This document shows positions 26,508 through 35,684 of a DNA stretch of 64,000 nucleotides, one piece after another. Source of the DNA: an uncultured Pseudanabaenaceae cyanobacterium (lineage in GTDB: Bacteria; Cyanobacteriota; Cyanobacteriia; Pseudanabaenales; Pseudanabaenaceae). The first letter of the stretch is position 1; each line of letters opens with the position of its first letter. The DNA is taken from assembly GCA_937927915.1 (NCBI GenBank), contig CALGKB010000004.1, positions 62,001 through 126,000 of the forward strand, in the 5' to 3' direction. Position numbers and translations under genes: made by a program. The notes under the pieces were generated by a model. The model was not told where the DNA came from. It ran no database searches and saw only the letters and a program-made list of their open reading frames with translations.

Positions 26508-28084
26508 TCCCCCAGGGATTTCATCAAACCGTATTCCAGGGATTCTACCAGGGCAATACTAGAGGCGGCGATGATGTTGGAGGAAACCCCCACCGTCGTC
26601 CACCGATCGTTGCCATTGCTGGATTCTATCAACACCCTGGTCTTTGCTCTGGTGCCGTCGTTGCTGTTGAGGATGCGCACTTTGTAGTCCGTGAGGTGGA
26701 AGCGATCGATTTGGGGGTAGAAGGCAACAAGGGCTTTGCGCAGGGCAGTATCGAGGGCGGACACAGGACCATTGCCTTCGGCGGCAGTGAGATGCTCTTC
26801 CCCTTTGACTACTACCTTGACGGTGGCGAGGGCAGTCAATTGCCCATTGTGTTCCCCCTGGCAGTGGACATGGAAATCCTGCAGGTAGAAGAAGTGGGGA
26901 CGACGATCGAGGGCGGCGCGCATGAGCAACTCAAAACTGGCTTCCGCAGCCTCAAACTGATAGCCCATCTGTTCCAGTTCCTTCAGTCGGCGTAGAATTG
27001 CCCGACAGGCAGCATCATTGCGGTCTAACTCCAGACCAAACAGCCGTGCCTTTGCCAAGACATTACTCAACCCCGCCTGCTCGGAGATAACAATGCGACG
27101 ATGATTGCCCACCGTTTCAGGGGGAATATGCTCGTAGGTGAGGGGATTGCGCTCCACAGCGCTAACATGGACTCCCCCCTTATGGGCAAAGGCAGAGAGA
27201 CCGACAAAGGGAGCGTGCTCATTGGGGGCTAGATTGACAATCTCGCTGATCTCCCGTGCCGTACTGGTGAGTAAGGTCATCTGGTCAGGGGTGATACACT
27301 CGTAGCCCAGCTTTAACTGCAAAATGGGCAGCACAGAACATAGATTGGCATTGCCACAGCGTTCCCCGTAGCCATTGATTGTCCCCTGCACCATACTACA
27401 CCCTGCCGCTACCGCCCCGATCGTGTTTGCCACCGCCACATCACAGTCGTTATGGGTGTGAATACCAAGGGGAGTGGTGATCTCTAAGGCAGCAAACAAC
27501 TGTTTAACTTGGGTGACGATCGTGGTGACCTCCTGGGGTAAGGTGCCGCCGTTGGTATCACAGAGGACTAGCCATTCCGCCCCGCTTACCGCCGCCGTTT
27601 TGAGAGTGGCTAGGGCATAGTCAGGATTGTGTTTATAGCCGTCAAACCAGTGTTCCGCATCGTAAATTACTCTCCGCCCCTGACTGCGCAGAAAACCGAT
27701 CGTGTCGGCAATCATCGCCAGATTTTCCTCTAGGGTAGTGCGCAAACCCGCGGTGACGTGTAAATCCCAGGATTTGCCAAAAATGGTCACCCACTGCGTC
27801 TGGGCTGCTAGAATGGGAACAAGCATGGGGTCACTGCTTGCCTGCAAACCCGCCCTGCGTGTAGAACAAAAAGCAACTATCTGGCTATGGCGTAACCTCT
27901 CCCCCCCGATGCGTTGGAAAAATTCCTCATCCTTGGGATTAGCGCCGGGCCAACCCCCCTCAATAAAATCCACACCGAGACGGTCAAGGAGATGGGCAAT
28001 GCGCAACTTATCCTCCACCGAGAGGGCTAGCCCTTCCGTCTGTGCTCCATCCCGCAAAGTTGTGTCGTAAACCCTAATCTTCAT
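26504..28084 (-). CDS. cimA: (R)-citramalate synthase
   Basis: CimA condenses pyruvate and acetyl-CoA to citramalate, giving a threonine-independent route to 2-oxobutyrate and isoleucine. The 526 residues begin RVYDTTLRDGAQTEGLALS, with the long-form CimA segment FIEGGWPGANPKDEEFF that separates it from LeuA. HTHNDCDVAVANTIGAV provides the metal-binding histidines, and INGYGERCGNANL follows. The C-terminal regulatory domain (about 400-520) includes KVRILNSNDGTRAKTRVLIES. The presence of CimA agrees with reports of this route in several cyanobacteria. It overlaps purB by 4 bp. Confidence 0.92.
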   Translation of the reverse strand: MKIRVYDTTLRDGAQTEGLALSVEDKLRIAHLLDRLGVDFIEGGWPGANPKDEEFFQRIGGERLRHSQIVAFCSTRRAGLQASSDPMLVPILAAQTQWVTIFGKSWDLHVTAGLRTTLEENLAMIADTIGFLRSQGRRVIYDAEHWFDGYKHNPDYALATLKTAAVSGAEWLVLCDTNGGTLPQEVTTIVTQVKQLFAALEITTPLGIHTHNDCDVAVANTIGAVAAGCSMVQGTINGYGERCGNANLCSVLPILQLKLGYECITPDQMTLLTSTAREISEIVNLAPNEHAPFVGLSAFAHKGGVHVSAVERNPLTYEHIPPETVGNHRRIVISEQAGLSNVLAKARLFGLELDRNDAACRAILRRLKELEQMGYQFEAAEASFELLMRAALDRRPHFFYLQDFHVHCQGEHNGQLTALATVKVVVKGEEHLTAAEGNGPVSALDTALRKALVAFYPQIDRFHLTDYKVRILNSNDGTRAKTRVLIESSNGNDRWTTVGVSSNIIAASSIALVESLEYGLMKSLGD

Positions 28085-28173
28085 AGCAGACCAGCACCAT
28101 TACCAACCATTCTATGCCAGGATACGATCCGCTAGCCTAGGGTGTAGGATTAGATAAGATTGGCAAGCAGGGC
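28085..28173. promoter_or_regulatory. Divergent gap between cimA and the Ser/Thr kinase-receiver gene
   Basis: The 89 bp must serve both directions. TAGATAAGAT near 28152-28161 could hold a -10 element for the kinase gene, but no matching -35 is evident. No operator-like palindrome stands out. Confidence 0.2.
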
Positions 28174-29598
28174 ATGATTGGGCAACTGGCAGACCAGCGC
28201 TATCGAGTAGTCAGTATCCTGGGCAGCGGGGGGTTTGGCTGTACTTATCTTGCCCACGATACCCGCCGACCAGGGGAACCCGTCTGTGTGGTCAAAGAAC
28301 TTGCCCCCGCCTCCGATGACCCCAAAGTCCTAGAAGTAGCCCGCCGTCTGTTCGTCAGTGAAGCTGCTACCCTAGAAAAGCTGGGCAACCACGACCAGAT
28401 TCCCCGCCTGTTAGCCTACTTTGAGGAGAATGGGGGCTTCTACCTCGTCCAGGAGTTTGTGGATGGCATTACCCTCGATCAGGAATTGGGGCAAGGGGGC
28501 AAGTGGGGTACTGAGCAGGTAATTGAACTGCTGCACCAGGTGTTGGAAATCCTTGCCTTTGTCCATTCCCACAAGGTCATACACCGGGACGTCAAGCCCG
28601 CCAATATCATGCGCCGCCACCGCGATCGCAAATTTGTTCTCCTGGACTTTGGCGCTGTGAAGGAAGTGCGCAATGCCACTACCAATACAGATTCTAACAC
28701 TGCGCCCAAAACTGTATCCATCGGCACGATCGGCTATGCCGCCCCCGAACAACTGCAGGGCAAACCTAGGGAGAGCAGCGATGTCTATTCCTTGGGGGTG
28801 ATCGCCATTCAAGCCTTGACGGGGGAACTGCCGGAAGAGTTTTTAGAAGATGAGATGGGGGAAATCCTCTGGCACGCCCCTGACATCCCCTGCGACCTCT
28901 ACCGCATCATCCGCAAGATGACCAGGCGCAACTACCGCGAACGCTACAGCACCGCCCAGGAAGCCCTCAACGACCTGCAACCCTTTGTGGCAACCCTGCG
29001 GGAACAGTTAGCTGCCCCCACTGCCATCTTTCTGCCTGGGCAGGACCCCCCCCCCAACACCACCCCTACCAGCCCAGAGGCAGAGCTAGAAGCAACGACC
29101 CGATCGGAAATTCTGTTAGTAGACGACAAGCCGGAGAACCTGCGTTTACTTTCTACCATGCTAGAGGAACAGGGTTACGAAGTCCGCGAAGCCATCAACG
29201 GCAACCAAGCCCTGAAATCTGCCCAAGCTGCTCCCCCTGATTTAATTTTGCTGGATATAAATATGCCGGGCTTAAACGGCTACGAAGTCTGTCAACGCCT
29301 GAAAGCTGACCCCACCACCAACCATATCCCTGTCATTTTCATCAGTGCCCAAGATGAAGCCTGGGACAAAGTCAAAGCATTCTCCGTTGGCGGCGTAGAC
29401 TACATCACCAAGCCCTTCAAAGTAATGGAAGTGTTAGCCCGCATTGAAACCCACCTAAAGTTAGGGAAACTCGTGAAGAAAGTAACAGAATTGCAAAATC
29501 AGTTGCGGCTAGAAATACAGAAACGGCAAAATTTAGAGATAGCCCTGGAACAGGCGCGGCAACAGATCAACCAATTACAGCCAGGAAATCAACTATGA
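28174..29598 (+). CDS. Ser/Thr protein kinase fused to a response-regulator receiver domain
   Basis: The 474 residues comprise a Hanks-type kinase (about 8-270), a Pro/Thr linker (280-308), a receiver domain (312-430) and a coiled-coil tail (432-468). The kinase has [11 protein letters not shown], Lys41 in [14 protein letters not shown] (137-145) and DFG (158-160), so it looks active. The receiver has DD at 317-318, phosphoacceptor D361 in [13 protein letters not shown] and KPF at 413-415. There is no membrane segment, so it is cytosolic. Its stop overlaps the start of the hybrid histidine kinase by 4 bp, so the two products probably work in one pathway, with phosphorelay from the histidine kinase controlling Ser/Thr kinase output. 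The linker is encoded across a ten-C tract. Confidence 0.9.
   Translation: MIGQLADQRYRVVSILGSGGFGCTYLAHDTRRPGEPVCVVKELAPASDDPKVLEVARRLFVSEAATLEKLGNHDQIPRLLAYFEENGGFYLVQEFVDGITLDQELGQGGKWGTEQVIELLHQVLEILAFVHSHKVIHRDVKPANIMRRHRDRKFVLLDFGAVKEVRNATTNTDSNTAPKTVSIGTIGYAAPEQLQGKPRESSDVYSLGVIAIQALTGELPEEFLEDEMGEILWHAPDIPCDLYRIIRKMTRRNYRERYSTAQEALNDLQPFVATLREQLAAPTAIFLPGQDPPPNTTPTSPEAELEATTRSEILLVDDKPENLRLLSTMLEEQGYEVREAINGNQALKSAQAAPPDLILLDINMPGLNGYEVCQRLKADPTTNHIPVIFISAQDEAWDKVKAFSVGGVDYITKPFKVMEVLARIETHLKLGKLVKKVTELQNQLRLEIQKRQNLEIALEQARQQINQLQPGNQL
29046..29055 (+). repeat. Ten-C mononucleotide tract in the kinase-receiver linker
   Basis: Ten consecutive C residues encode the end of DPPP in the linker. 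Loss of one C would bring in a stop (TAG) after about a dozen codons and yield a kinase without the receiver domain. This is the longest C run I noticed in the window. Confidence 0.9.
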
Positions 29599-31490
29599 CA
29601 GAGTGGGAGGCAAGGATTAGCAAACTAGAAGCTAGGATCGCAGAACTGGAACGGGAGAAGGCTGACCTAGAGCAACTACTGGAGACTACTACTTGCCATG
29701 CCGACATCATCCAGGAAAATTTACACAATAGCGAAGCTCGTCTCAAAGCCCTCCTCAATGTCGTGCCCGATGCCATTTGGCGGATCCGATCGGATGGTTT
29801 AATTGTTGAGCTAGTCAAACTGCCCACAGACCCCCTTTTAGCACGAGAAGCCCATCGTTTCCATGAATTGATTGGCAAAAATATTGTCAATGTCTATCCT
29901 GAAGAAGTGGCGGAATTGACCCTCAGACATATCCGTAAGTGTCTGGAGCAGCAAGCTTTGCAGGTGTTTGAATTCCCCTTCATTTTATCCAACACCACTG
30001 CCTACTTAGAAAATCGCATTGTCCCCTTTGATGCCAACCACGTGATTGTCTTTGTGCGGGACATTACAGAGCGCATCAACTTTGAAAAAGAACTAGAAAA
30101 AGCCAAGGAGGCGGCAGATAGCGCCAATCGTTCCAAGAGTGAATTTTTGGCAAATATGAGCCATGAATTGCGCACACCCCTCAACGCCATCTTGGGCTTT
30201 TCCCAATTACTCAGTCGCAGCAGCAATCTCGATCGGGAACAGCGGGAATTTGTAGAAGCGATCGAGCGGGGAGGGCAACATCTCCTGGATTTAATCAACG
30301 ATGTCCTGACTATTTCTAAGATTGAGGCGGGGAAAGTAGAGCTACATCCCACCAGTTTTCATTTAGGGCGCTTGCTGGAGTTGATTGAAGAAATGATGCA
30401 GGTGCGGGCAAAACAGAAGGGCTTATATTTGCGTTTCTCTATTGAAGAAGGGACACCGCTGCTGATCAAAACCGACCAGGGCAAACTCAAGCAAGTAATC
30501 ATCAATTTAATCAGTAATGCCATTAAATTTACTAAGGTGGGGGGGGTAACAGTCCATGTCTGTTTAGAGGATGTCCGCCATCTGCGCTTTATTGTCACCG
30601 ATACAGGGGTGGGTATTCCGGAGGAAGAATTGCAGATACTCTTCGGTGCCTTTGTGCAAACTAGTTCAGGGAAAAATTCCCAGGAGGGCACAGGCTTGGG
30701 CTTGGCGATTTGTCATAAATTTGTGCAATTGATGGGGGGTAAATTCCATGTCTTTAGTCAACTAGGGAAGGGCAGTTCCTTTCAATTTACGATCGAGTTT
30801 GAACTGGCACAGCCGGAGGAAATTCCCCAACCAGAACCAAGGCAGCGAGTGATTGGTTTAGCACCAGGACAGCCAGAGTTTCGCATTTTAATTGTGGAAG
30901 ACCGCCCAGATAATCGTTATCTTTTGACCAAGCTTTTGGAATCAGTAGGATTTACCGTTGCCACTGCCACCAATGGCAAAGAGGGAGTGGAGAAATGGCA
31001 AACATGGCGACCCCATCTGATTTGGATGGATATGAATATGCCTGTAATGGATGGCTTTACGGCAACCCGCACGATTAAATCGCTGCCAGGGGGAAAGGAG
31101 ACAAAAATTATTGCTCTCTCTGCCAGTGTCTTTGAAGAGGAAAAAAACAAAGTGCTAGCCAGTGGCTGTGATGATTATGCCTGTAAACCGTTAATAGAGG
31201 AAGTGGTTTTCGCTAAGATGGCGGAACATTTAGGGGTGGAATATATCTATGCCCAGCACGCCGCCGAGTTACCCCCTCCGGCAGAGGAATTTGTCCTCAC
31301 CAAAGAGGCTTTGCAGGTGATGCCCCCGCAGTGGATTCAGCAGTTGGAACAAGCAGCCACGGCGCTGAAAAAGAAACAGGTGTTTAAGTTGATTGAGCAA
31401 ATTCCTCCCCAACACGATCGCTTAAAGCAGGCATTGGCGGAGATGGCGGACACCTATCAGTACGACGCGATCGTGGAACTCTGTAGCTAG
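29595..31490 (+). CDS. Hybrid sensor histidine kinase (coiled coil-PAS-HisKA-HATPase-REC)
   Basis: The 631 residues start with a coiled coil (1-48), matching the coiled tail of the preceding protein. A PAS-like domain spans about 50-165 and a HisKA helix carries H190 in [19 protein letters not shown]. The HATPase core has [17 protein letters not shown] and [11 protein letters not shown]. The receiver (430-545) has phosphoacceptor D479 in [13 protein letters not shown]. The tail (565-631) is helical and lacks an HPt-like histidine motif. There is no membrane helix, so the signal is cytoplasmic. ATGA overlap with the Ser/Thr kinase-receiver gene indicates translational coupling. The 3' end shares a CTAG with nadK. 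Confidence 0.92.
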   Translation: MTEWEARISKLEARIAELEREKADLEQLLETTTCHADIIQENLHNSEARLKALLNVVPDAIWRIRSDGLIVELVKLPTDPLLAREAHRFHELIGKNIVNVYPEEVAELTLRHIRKCLEQQALQVFEFPFILSNTTAYLENRIVPFDANHVIVFVRDITERINFEKELEKAKEAADSANRSKSEFLANMSHELRTPLNAILGFSQLLSRSSNLDREQREFVEAIERGGQHLLDLINDVLTISKIEAGKVELHPTSFHLGRLLELIEEMMQVRAKQKGLYLRFSIEEGTPLLIKTDQGKLKQVIINLISNAIKFTKVGGVTVHVCLEDVRHLRFIVTDTGVGIPEEELQILFGAFVQTSSGKNSQEGTGLGLAICHKFVQLMGGKFHVFSQLGKGSSFQFTIEFELAQPEEIPQPEPRQRVIGLAPGQPEFRILIVEDRPDNRYLLTKLLESVGFTVATATNGKEGVEKWQTWRPHLIWMDMNMPVMDGFTATRTIKSLPGGKETKIIALSASVFEEEKNKVLASGCDDYACKPLIEEVVFAKMAEHLGVEYIYAQHAAELPPPAEEFVLTKEALQVMPPQWIQQLEQAATALKKKQVFKLIEQIPPQHDRLKQALAEMADTYQYDAIVELCS

Positions 31491-32401
31491 GGCAGCTCTA
31501 CGGAGGTGGGCTTCGAAGCGTGGGGCAGACCCCAGCCCAGTTTTTCCCGTAGGACATTAAAAAATTCCCCCGATCGCAGCCTGGCAAAGCGGGCAGGATA
31601 GATGGAGCGTTCCAGCACCAGCTTGTATTCGGGATAGATATAACAGCCGGCATTACCGTCTACCACCATGACCAAGCGTTGCTGATTGGCGGAAGTCACC
31701 ACCACTTTTTCCGTATTGGCAAAGACAAGGGCGCGGGAAGCCATGGAATGGGGGCAGATGGGCACCAACTGAAACACAGGAATTCCCGGTTCAATCACCG
31801 TTCCCCCCGCCGACAGGGCATAGGCAGTGGAGCCAGTGGGCGTAGAAATGATAATGCCATCGGCAGCCACATCGACGGGAGCATGGTTACCGATCGCTAC
31901 CTCAAAATGGCACATACTGGTGAGGGGTTCCCGATGTAAAACCATCTCATTGAGGGCAAGGGCTTCCCAAAACAACTCACTGCCATCAAAGGCACGCACC
32001 CGAATCATCGATCGCTGTTCCACCACGTAATTTCCCTTCAGCATCCGATCGAGGGCATCTTCCCAGTGGGTGAGGTAGGTTTCCGTTAAAAAGCCCATAT
32101 GCCCTGTATTGATCGTGAGGACCGGTAAACCAAGGGGTGCCACTTGGCGAAAGGTAGAGAGCACCGTGCCATCTCCCCCCAAAGAGACGACAAAATCCAA
32201 GCCCTCTTTAAATTCAGGGGGCACCAAGGCTTCCACAGGCGTAAAATTGACCTTATCAGGGGGAGAGTAACCCAAAAGACCACCTCGCCCTGTGGTAATT
32301 ACCGCTTCCCAACCCCGCTCCGCCAGCCATTGCGCCATTTTAGCCGCCGTTTGGTGAGCAATGGGCTTGCCATCATTAAAAACTATGCCGACCTTTGGCA
32401 C
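31487..32401 (-). CDS. nadK: NAD kinase
   Basis: It phosphorylates NAD to NADP. The 304 residues show the GGDGT motif in [34 protein letters not shown] and the [20 protein letters not shown] segment with the second conserved glycine-rich block. The length is typical of cyanobacterial NadK; cyanobacteria usually have two paralogues and this could be either. It is convergent with the histidine kinase gene (4 bp overlap) and divergent from the ArsA-like gene, with a possible shared -10 region between them. Confidence 0.94.
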   Translation of the reverse strand: MPKVGIVFNDGKPIAHQTAAKMAQWLAERGWEAVITTGRGGLLGYSPPDKVNFTPVEALVPPEFKEGLDFVVSLGGDGTVLSTFRQVAPLGLPVLTINTGHMGFLTETYLTHWEDALDRMLKGNYVVEQRSMIRVRAFDGSELFWEALALNEMVLHREPLTSMCHFEVAIGNHAPVDVAADGIIISTPTGSTAYALSAGGTVIEPGIPVFQLVPICPHSMASRALVFANTEKVVVTSANQQRLVMVVDGNAGCYIYPEYKLVLERSIYPARFARLRSGEFFNVLREKLGWGLPHASKPTSVELP

Positions 32402-32434
32402 TCTAACTTACTTTCCGCGAACCAAGATTGACCC

Positions 32435-32442
32435 ATTATACT
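32435..32442. promoter_or_regulatory. Overlapping divergent -10 elements between nadK and the ArsA-like gene
   Basis: On the minus strand 32435-32440 reads TATAAT, the perfect -10 consensus, 34 bp before the nadK ATG. On the plus strand 32437-32442 reads TATACT, about 50 bp before the ArsA-like ATG. Neither has a good -35. The overlap suggests one symmetric core promoter firing in both directions. Confidence 0.35.
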
Positions 32443-32491
32443 GAGATCATTAGCAGTTTAAGCCATTTGTTTACTGTTAGAAAAGGGTGGT

Positions 32492-33547
32492 ATGGGGCAA
32501 ATTCTCACATTTTTGGGGAAAGGGGGCGTAGGCAAAACCACCACTGCCATAGCGGTAGCCCAGGGATTGGCACAGCAGCAACAAAAAGTCCTACTGGTGG
32601 GGACATCTACCCTGGAACTACACCTCAAAGAACTGGCGGGTCACAATGGCGAGATTGTCAACCTCAGCCCCAACCTCGCAGCAGTCGCTCTGCGCTCCAG
32701 TAAACTCCTGGCAGACTATTGGGACAAGATGAAGACTCTGGAAAAGCAATATCTCAAAAGCCCCTTCTTTGAGGAGGTCTATGGGGAGGAGTTGGGGATA
32801 TTGCCGGGGATGGACAGTGCCCTTGCCCTCAGTTTTCTGCGTGAACAGGATGCCACTGGGGAGTACAATTACATCATCTACGACGGCAGGGGGGATATGG
32901 AAACCCTGAGGATGCTGGGAATGCCAGAAATTCTCAGTTGGTATCTCCGCCGCTTCCGACAGGTTTTAACTAATTCTGCCCTAGGACAGGCCATCGCCCC
33001 TGTCATTGAACCCGCCCTCAAAAGTGTATTACAGGTTTCTACACCGCCGCCCAATCTGCAGGAGCAAGCGGGACAGATGGGGGATGTGCTCCAAAGAGGA
33101 CAGGAGGCAGTCAACAATCCCCATCGGGTGCGGGCTTACCTAGTCACCAGTAGCGATGAAGTAGCCATAGCCACCGCTCGTTACCTCTGGGGCAGTGCCC
33201 AACAAATTGGCTTGACCATCAGCGGTGTCCTCCATCACGGGTTTATTCCCCCCCACACCTTTGACCCCCTCCCCCTGCAGGAACTGCCCATACCCCCCCT
33301 TCCCTGTTTCCTCAACCCCGTTACCCCCGTGCCAGCCCCCATGACCATCGATCGGGAGAGATACCAGGTCAAACTCTTCTTCCCTACTTTCAGCAAAAAG
33401 GAAATCAAACTAATTCAACTGGGACCGGAGGTAACGATCGAGGCAGGAGACCAGCGGCGCAACGTCTTTTTACCGCCCGAGTGGGGGGCAAGGCAGGCAA
33501 AGGGGGCAAAATTCCAGGATAATTATCTAATTATTTCCTTTGGTTAG
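32492..33547 (+). CDS. Get3d-type ArsA/Get3 family ATPase with C-terminal alpha-crystallin-like domain
   Basis: The 351 residues open with the deviant Walker A GKGGVGKTT (9-17), typical of ArsA/Get3. Where Get3 has the switch II DTAPTGHTLR, this protein has YDGRGDMETLRM (130-141). The ion-binding and hydrophobic client region is short. Residues about 288-350 (YQVKLFFPTFSKKEIKLIQL, then GAKFQDNYLIISF) match the HSP20-like domain found at the end of Get3d proteins of photosynthetic organisms. Get3 homologues handle hydrophobic tail-anchored clients; the client of Get3d is not settled. It lacks a signal peptide or membrane helix. aguB starts 1 bp after its stop. Confidence 0.85.
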   Translation: MGQILTFLGKGGVGKTTTAIAVAQGLAQQQQKVLLVGTSTLELHLKELAGHNGEIVNLSPNLAAVALRSSKLLADYWDKMKTLEKQYLKSPFFEEVYGEELGILPGMDSALALSFLREQDATGEYNYIIYDGRGDMETLRMLGMPEILSWYLRRFRQVLTNSALGQAIAPVIEPALKSVLQVSTPPPNLQEQAGQMGDVLQRGQEAVNNPHRVRAYLVTSSDEVAIATARYLWGSAQQIGLTISGVLHHGFIPPHTFDPLPLQELPIPPLPCFLNPVTPVPAPMTIDRERYQVKLFFPTFSKKEIKLIQLGPEVTIEAGDQRRNVFLPPEWGARQAKGAKFQDNYLIISFG

Positions 33548-33548
33548 C

Positions 33549-34388
33549 ATGGTCACGATCGGAGTTATTCAGTGCAGTTTGGGGGGCGATCGGCGGGAGA
33601 ACATCGCCAAAATTAGCCATTACATTTACGAGGGGGCAAAGCAGGGAGCGCAGGTAATTTTACCGCCGGAATTATTCGCCGGCTGCTATTTCTGTCGGGA
33701 GGAGAAAGAGATTTACTTTGATTGGGCAGAGCCACTAGAGGGGAACACAACGATCGGGCATTTTCAAAAACTGGCGGCAGAGTTGGGGGTAGCCTTACCG
33801 ATTTCCTTCTTTGAAAGGGAAGGGGAATGCTATTACAACAGTCTGGCAATGGTGGACAGTCAGGGGCGGGTGCTGGGCATTTATCGCAAGAGCCACATTC
33901 CCGACGGACCAGGTTACGAAGAAAAATTCTATTTCCGACCAGGGAACACAGGCTTTAAGGTGTGGAACTTGGGCTGGGCAACGATCGGAGTGGGCATCTG
34001 CTGGGACCAGTGGTTTCCCGAATGTGCGCGGGCGATGGTGCTGATGGGGGCGGAAATTTTGTTATATCCCACCGCCATCGGCAGTGAACCCCAAGACCCC
34101 GATTTAGACACCAGGGCACCCTGGCAGCGGGCAATGCTGGGGCATGCGGTGAGTAATGTGGTACCAGTGGCAGCGGCGAACAGAATTGGGGAGGAAGGAG
34201 GGCAAATTTTCTATGGCTGTTCCTTTATTGCCAATCATCGCGGTGACAAAATCGCAGAATTTGGTGATACAGACACAGGGGTATTGATTGCTAGTTTTGA
34301 TTTAGCCTTGATTAGAAGGCAGCGGGCAGCCTTTGGTTTCTTTCGCGATCGTCGTCCTGATCTCTATCAAATTTTGGTCAAGGAATAG
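33549..34388 (+). CDS. aguB: N-carbamoylputrescine amidohydrolase
   Basis: This nitrilase-family enzyme hydrolyses N-carbamoylputrescine to putrescine, the last step of the agmatine route. The 279 residues contain the catalytic triad: Glu in LPPELFAG, Lys in YRKSHIPDGPGY, and Cys in GVGICWDQWFPE. The family segment EPQDPDLDTRAPWQRAMLGHA matches AguB rather than general nitrilases. I start at the ATG at 33549; the frame opens at a TTG at 33540 that overlaps the previous gene. The partner aguA lies about 7 kb away on the other strand. It is followed 4 bp later by ycf20. Confidence 0.93.
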   Translation: MVTIGVIQCSLGGDRRENIAKISHYIYEGAKQGAQVILPPELFAGCYFCREEKEIYFDWAEPLEGNTTIGHFQKLAAELGVALPISFFEREGECYYNSLAMVDSQGRVLGIYRKSHIPDGPGYEEKFYFRPGNTGFKVWNLGWATIGVGICWDQWFPECARAMVLMGAEILLYPTAIGSEPQDPDLDTRAPWQRAMLGHAVSNVVPVAAANRIGEEGGQIFYGCSFIANHRGDKIAEFGDTDTGVLIASFDLALIRRQRAAFGFFRDRRPDLYQILVKE

Positions 34389-34392
34389 GGCA

Positions 34393-34713
34393 ATGCAGGG
34401 GACAAGATTGAATGATTTGTTAGGAGCAGGGGCAACTATTATTGGGGCAGAATTACAGCGGCGGTGGTATGTCCATTGTCTACGCCTGATTGCTTTTTTA
34501 GGGGGATTTTTCTTTGCTTCTGTGATCATCACTTGGGCAGGGCAACAGGGGAGTTGGGATATATTTGTAAGCATTTTGGTATTGGCATTTGTGGAGGGAG
34601 TGAATTGGGTGAGCTACAAACTGACCTGGCTGCCCGGGAAAGTAAGCCTGAATTTGTTTAAGGTGGGGCTACTATTTGGCTTAGCAGTAGAGGCATTCAA
34701 ACTGTCTTCCTAG
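34393..34713 (+). CDS. ycf20: Ycf20/DUF565 family membrane protein
   Basis: The 106 residues match the Ycf20 family of cyanobacteria and plastids: TRLNDLL at the start, then two membrane helices (about 29-50 and 56-75), TWAGQQGSWDIF between them, and the closing NLFKVGLLFGLAVEAFKLSS. Plant homologues affect non-photochemical quenching; the exact role is not known. The ATG at 34393 follows aguB by 4 bp. The MnmC-like gene begins 1 bp after its stop. Confidence 0.88.
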   Translation: MQGTRLNDLLGAGATIIGAELQRRWYVHCLRLIAFLGGFFFASVIITWAGQQGSWDIFVSILVLAFVEGVNWVSYKLTWLPGKVSLNLFKVGLLFGLAVEAFKLSS

Positions 34714-34714
34714 G

Positions 34715-35599
34715 ATGGACTACCTAACCTGTCGTACCACCGCCGATGGCTCTTTGACCTTTTTTTCCGAGGCATTTCAGGAATGTTTCCACAGCCGCCA
34801 CGGTGCCAAACAGGAGGCAATCTATCAGTATGTCATCCCCGCCCGCCTCCTTGAAAAAGCCCAACAACAAACAACTATTCATATACTTGATGTCTGCTAT
34901 GGCTTGGGCTATAACAGTGCTGCCGCCCTGGAAATGCTGCGGGATACCCCTGCCCATTTAGTAATTCACGGTTTAGAAATCAACCCCCAAGTACCCCTGG
35001 CGGCAATTGCCAGTGGCATTATGGCAGTGTGGTCAGGGGAAACACAAAATATCCTGCAGGAAATTGCTAGAAATCACAGCTATAGTGACGAACACCGATC
35101 GGTTTTTCTCCACATTGGCGATGCCCGTCAAACTATCAGGAATATTCCCCTCCAATGGGCAGATGCCATCTTTTTTGACCCCTTTTCTCCCCCCAAATGC
35201 CCCCAGCTGTGGACAGTAGAGTTTATACAATTGGTAGCCGAGCGGTTACGCCCCGACGGAGTTTTACTCACCTATTCCTGTGCCGCCGCCGTGAGAAAGG
35301 CAATGGTCTTAGCGGGCTTGACAGTAGGTAGTACACCCCCCCTCGGCAGAGTCGCCCCCGGCACGATCGCTAGTTTCAATTCTCAGCTTGTCCCCCCCCT
35401 CACCCTGGCAGAACAGGAGCAACTGCAGACCAAAGCCGCTGTCCCCTACCGTGACCCCTATTTATGCGATAATAGCTACACAATTCGGCAGCGTAGGGAG
35501 CAAGAACAGGCAGAGAGCAACCTAGAGTCCAGCTCCCAGTGGCGACGGCGACACAATGGAGGTAAAAGGGTGGGGGGGGTTACCGACCCTAAGTGCTAG
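34715..35599 (+). CDS. MnmC-like (DUF752) tRNA methyltransferase domain protein
   Basis: The 294 residues correspond to the methyltransferase half of MnmC, which acts on the wobble uridine 5-aminomethyl group of certain tRNAs. Key segments are DGSLTFFSEAFQECFHSRHGA, the SAM-binding ILDVCYGLGYNSA and the catalytic FFDPFSPPKCPQLWT. It lacks the FAD-dependent oxidase half, as is common in cyanobacteria. The last 35 residues are Arg/Glu/Ser-rich, unlike the family, and are encoded partly by an eight-G run (35572-35579), so the tail could reflect a frameshift. It starts 1 bp after ycf20. Confidence 0.85.
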   Translation: MDYLTCRTTADGSLTFFSEAFQECFHSRHGAKQEAIYQYVIPARLLEKAQQQTTIHILDVCYGLGYNSAAALEMLRDTPAHLVIHGLEINPQVPLAAIASGIMAVWSGETQNILQEIARNHSYSDEHRSVFLHIGDARQTIRNIPLQWADAIFFDPFSPPKCPQLWTVEFIQLVAERLRPDGVLLTYSCAAAVRKAMVLAGLTVGSTPPLGRVAPGTIASFNSQLVPPLTLAEQEQLQTKAAVPYRDPYLCDNSYTIRQRREQEQAESNLESSSQWRRRHNGGKRVGGVTDPKC

Positions 35600-35684
35600 T
35601 TGTGCTCTAGGGGAAGTAGTGGTACTCTTGCCTAGGCTTTTCGGCTAAGCTATCAATTTAATACCCTATCCCTGGTTTGATGCT

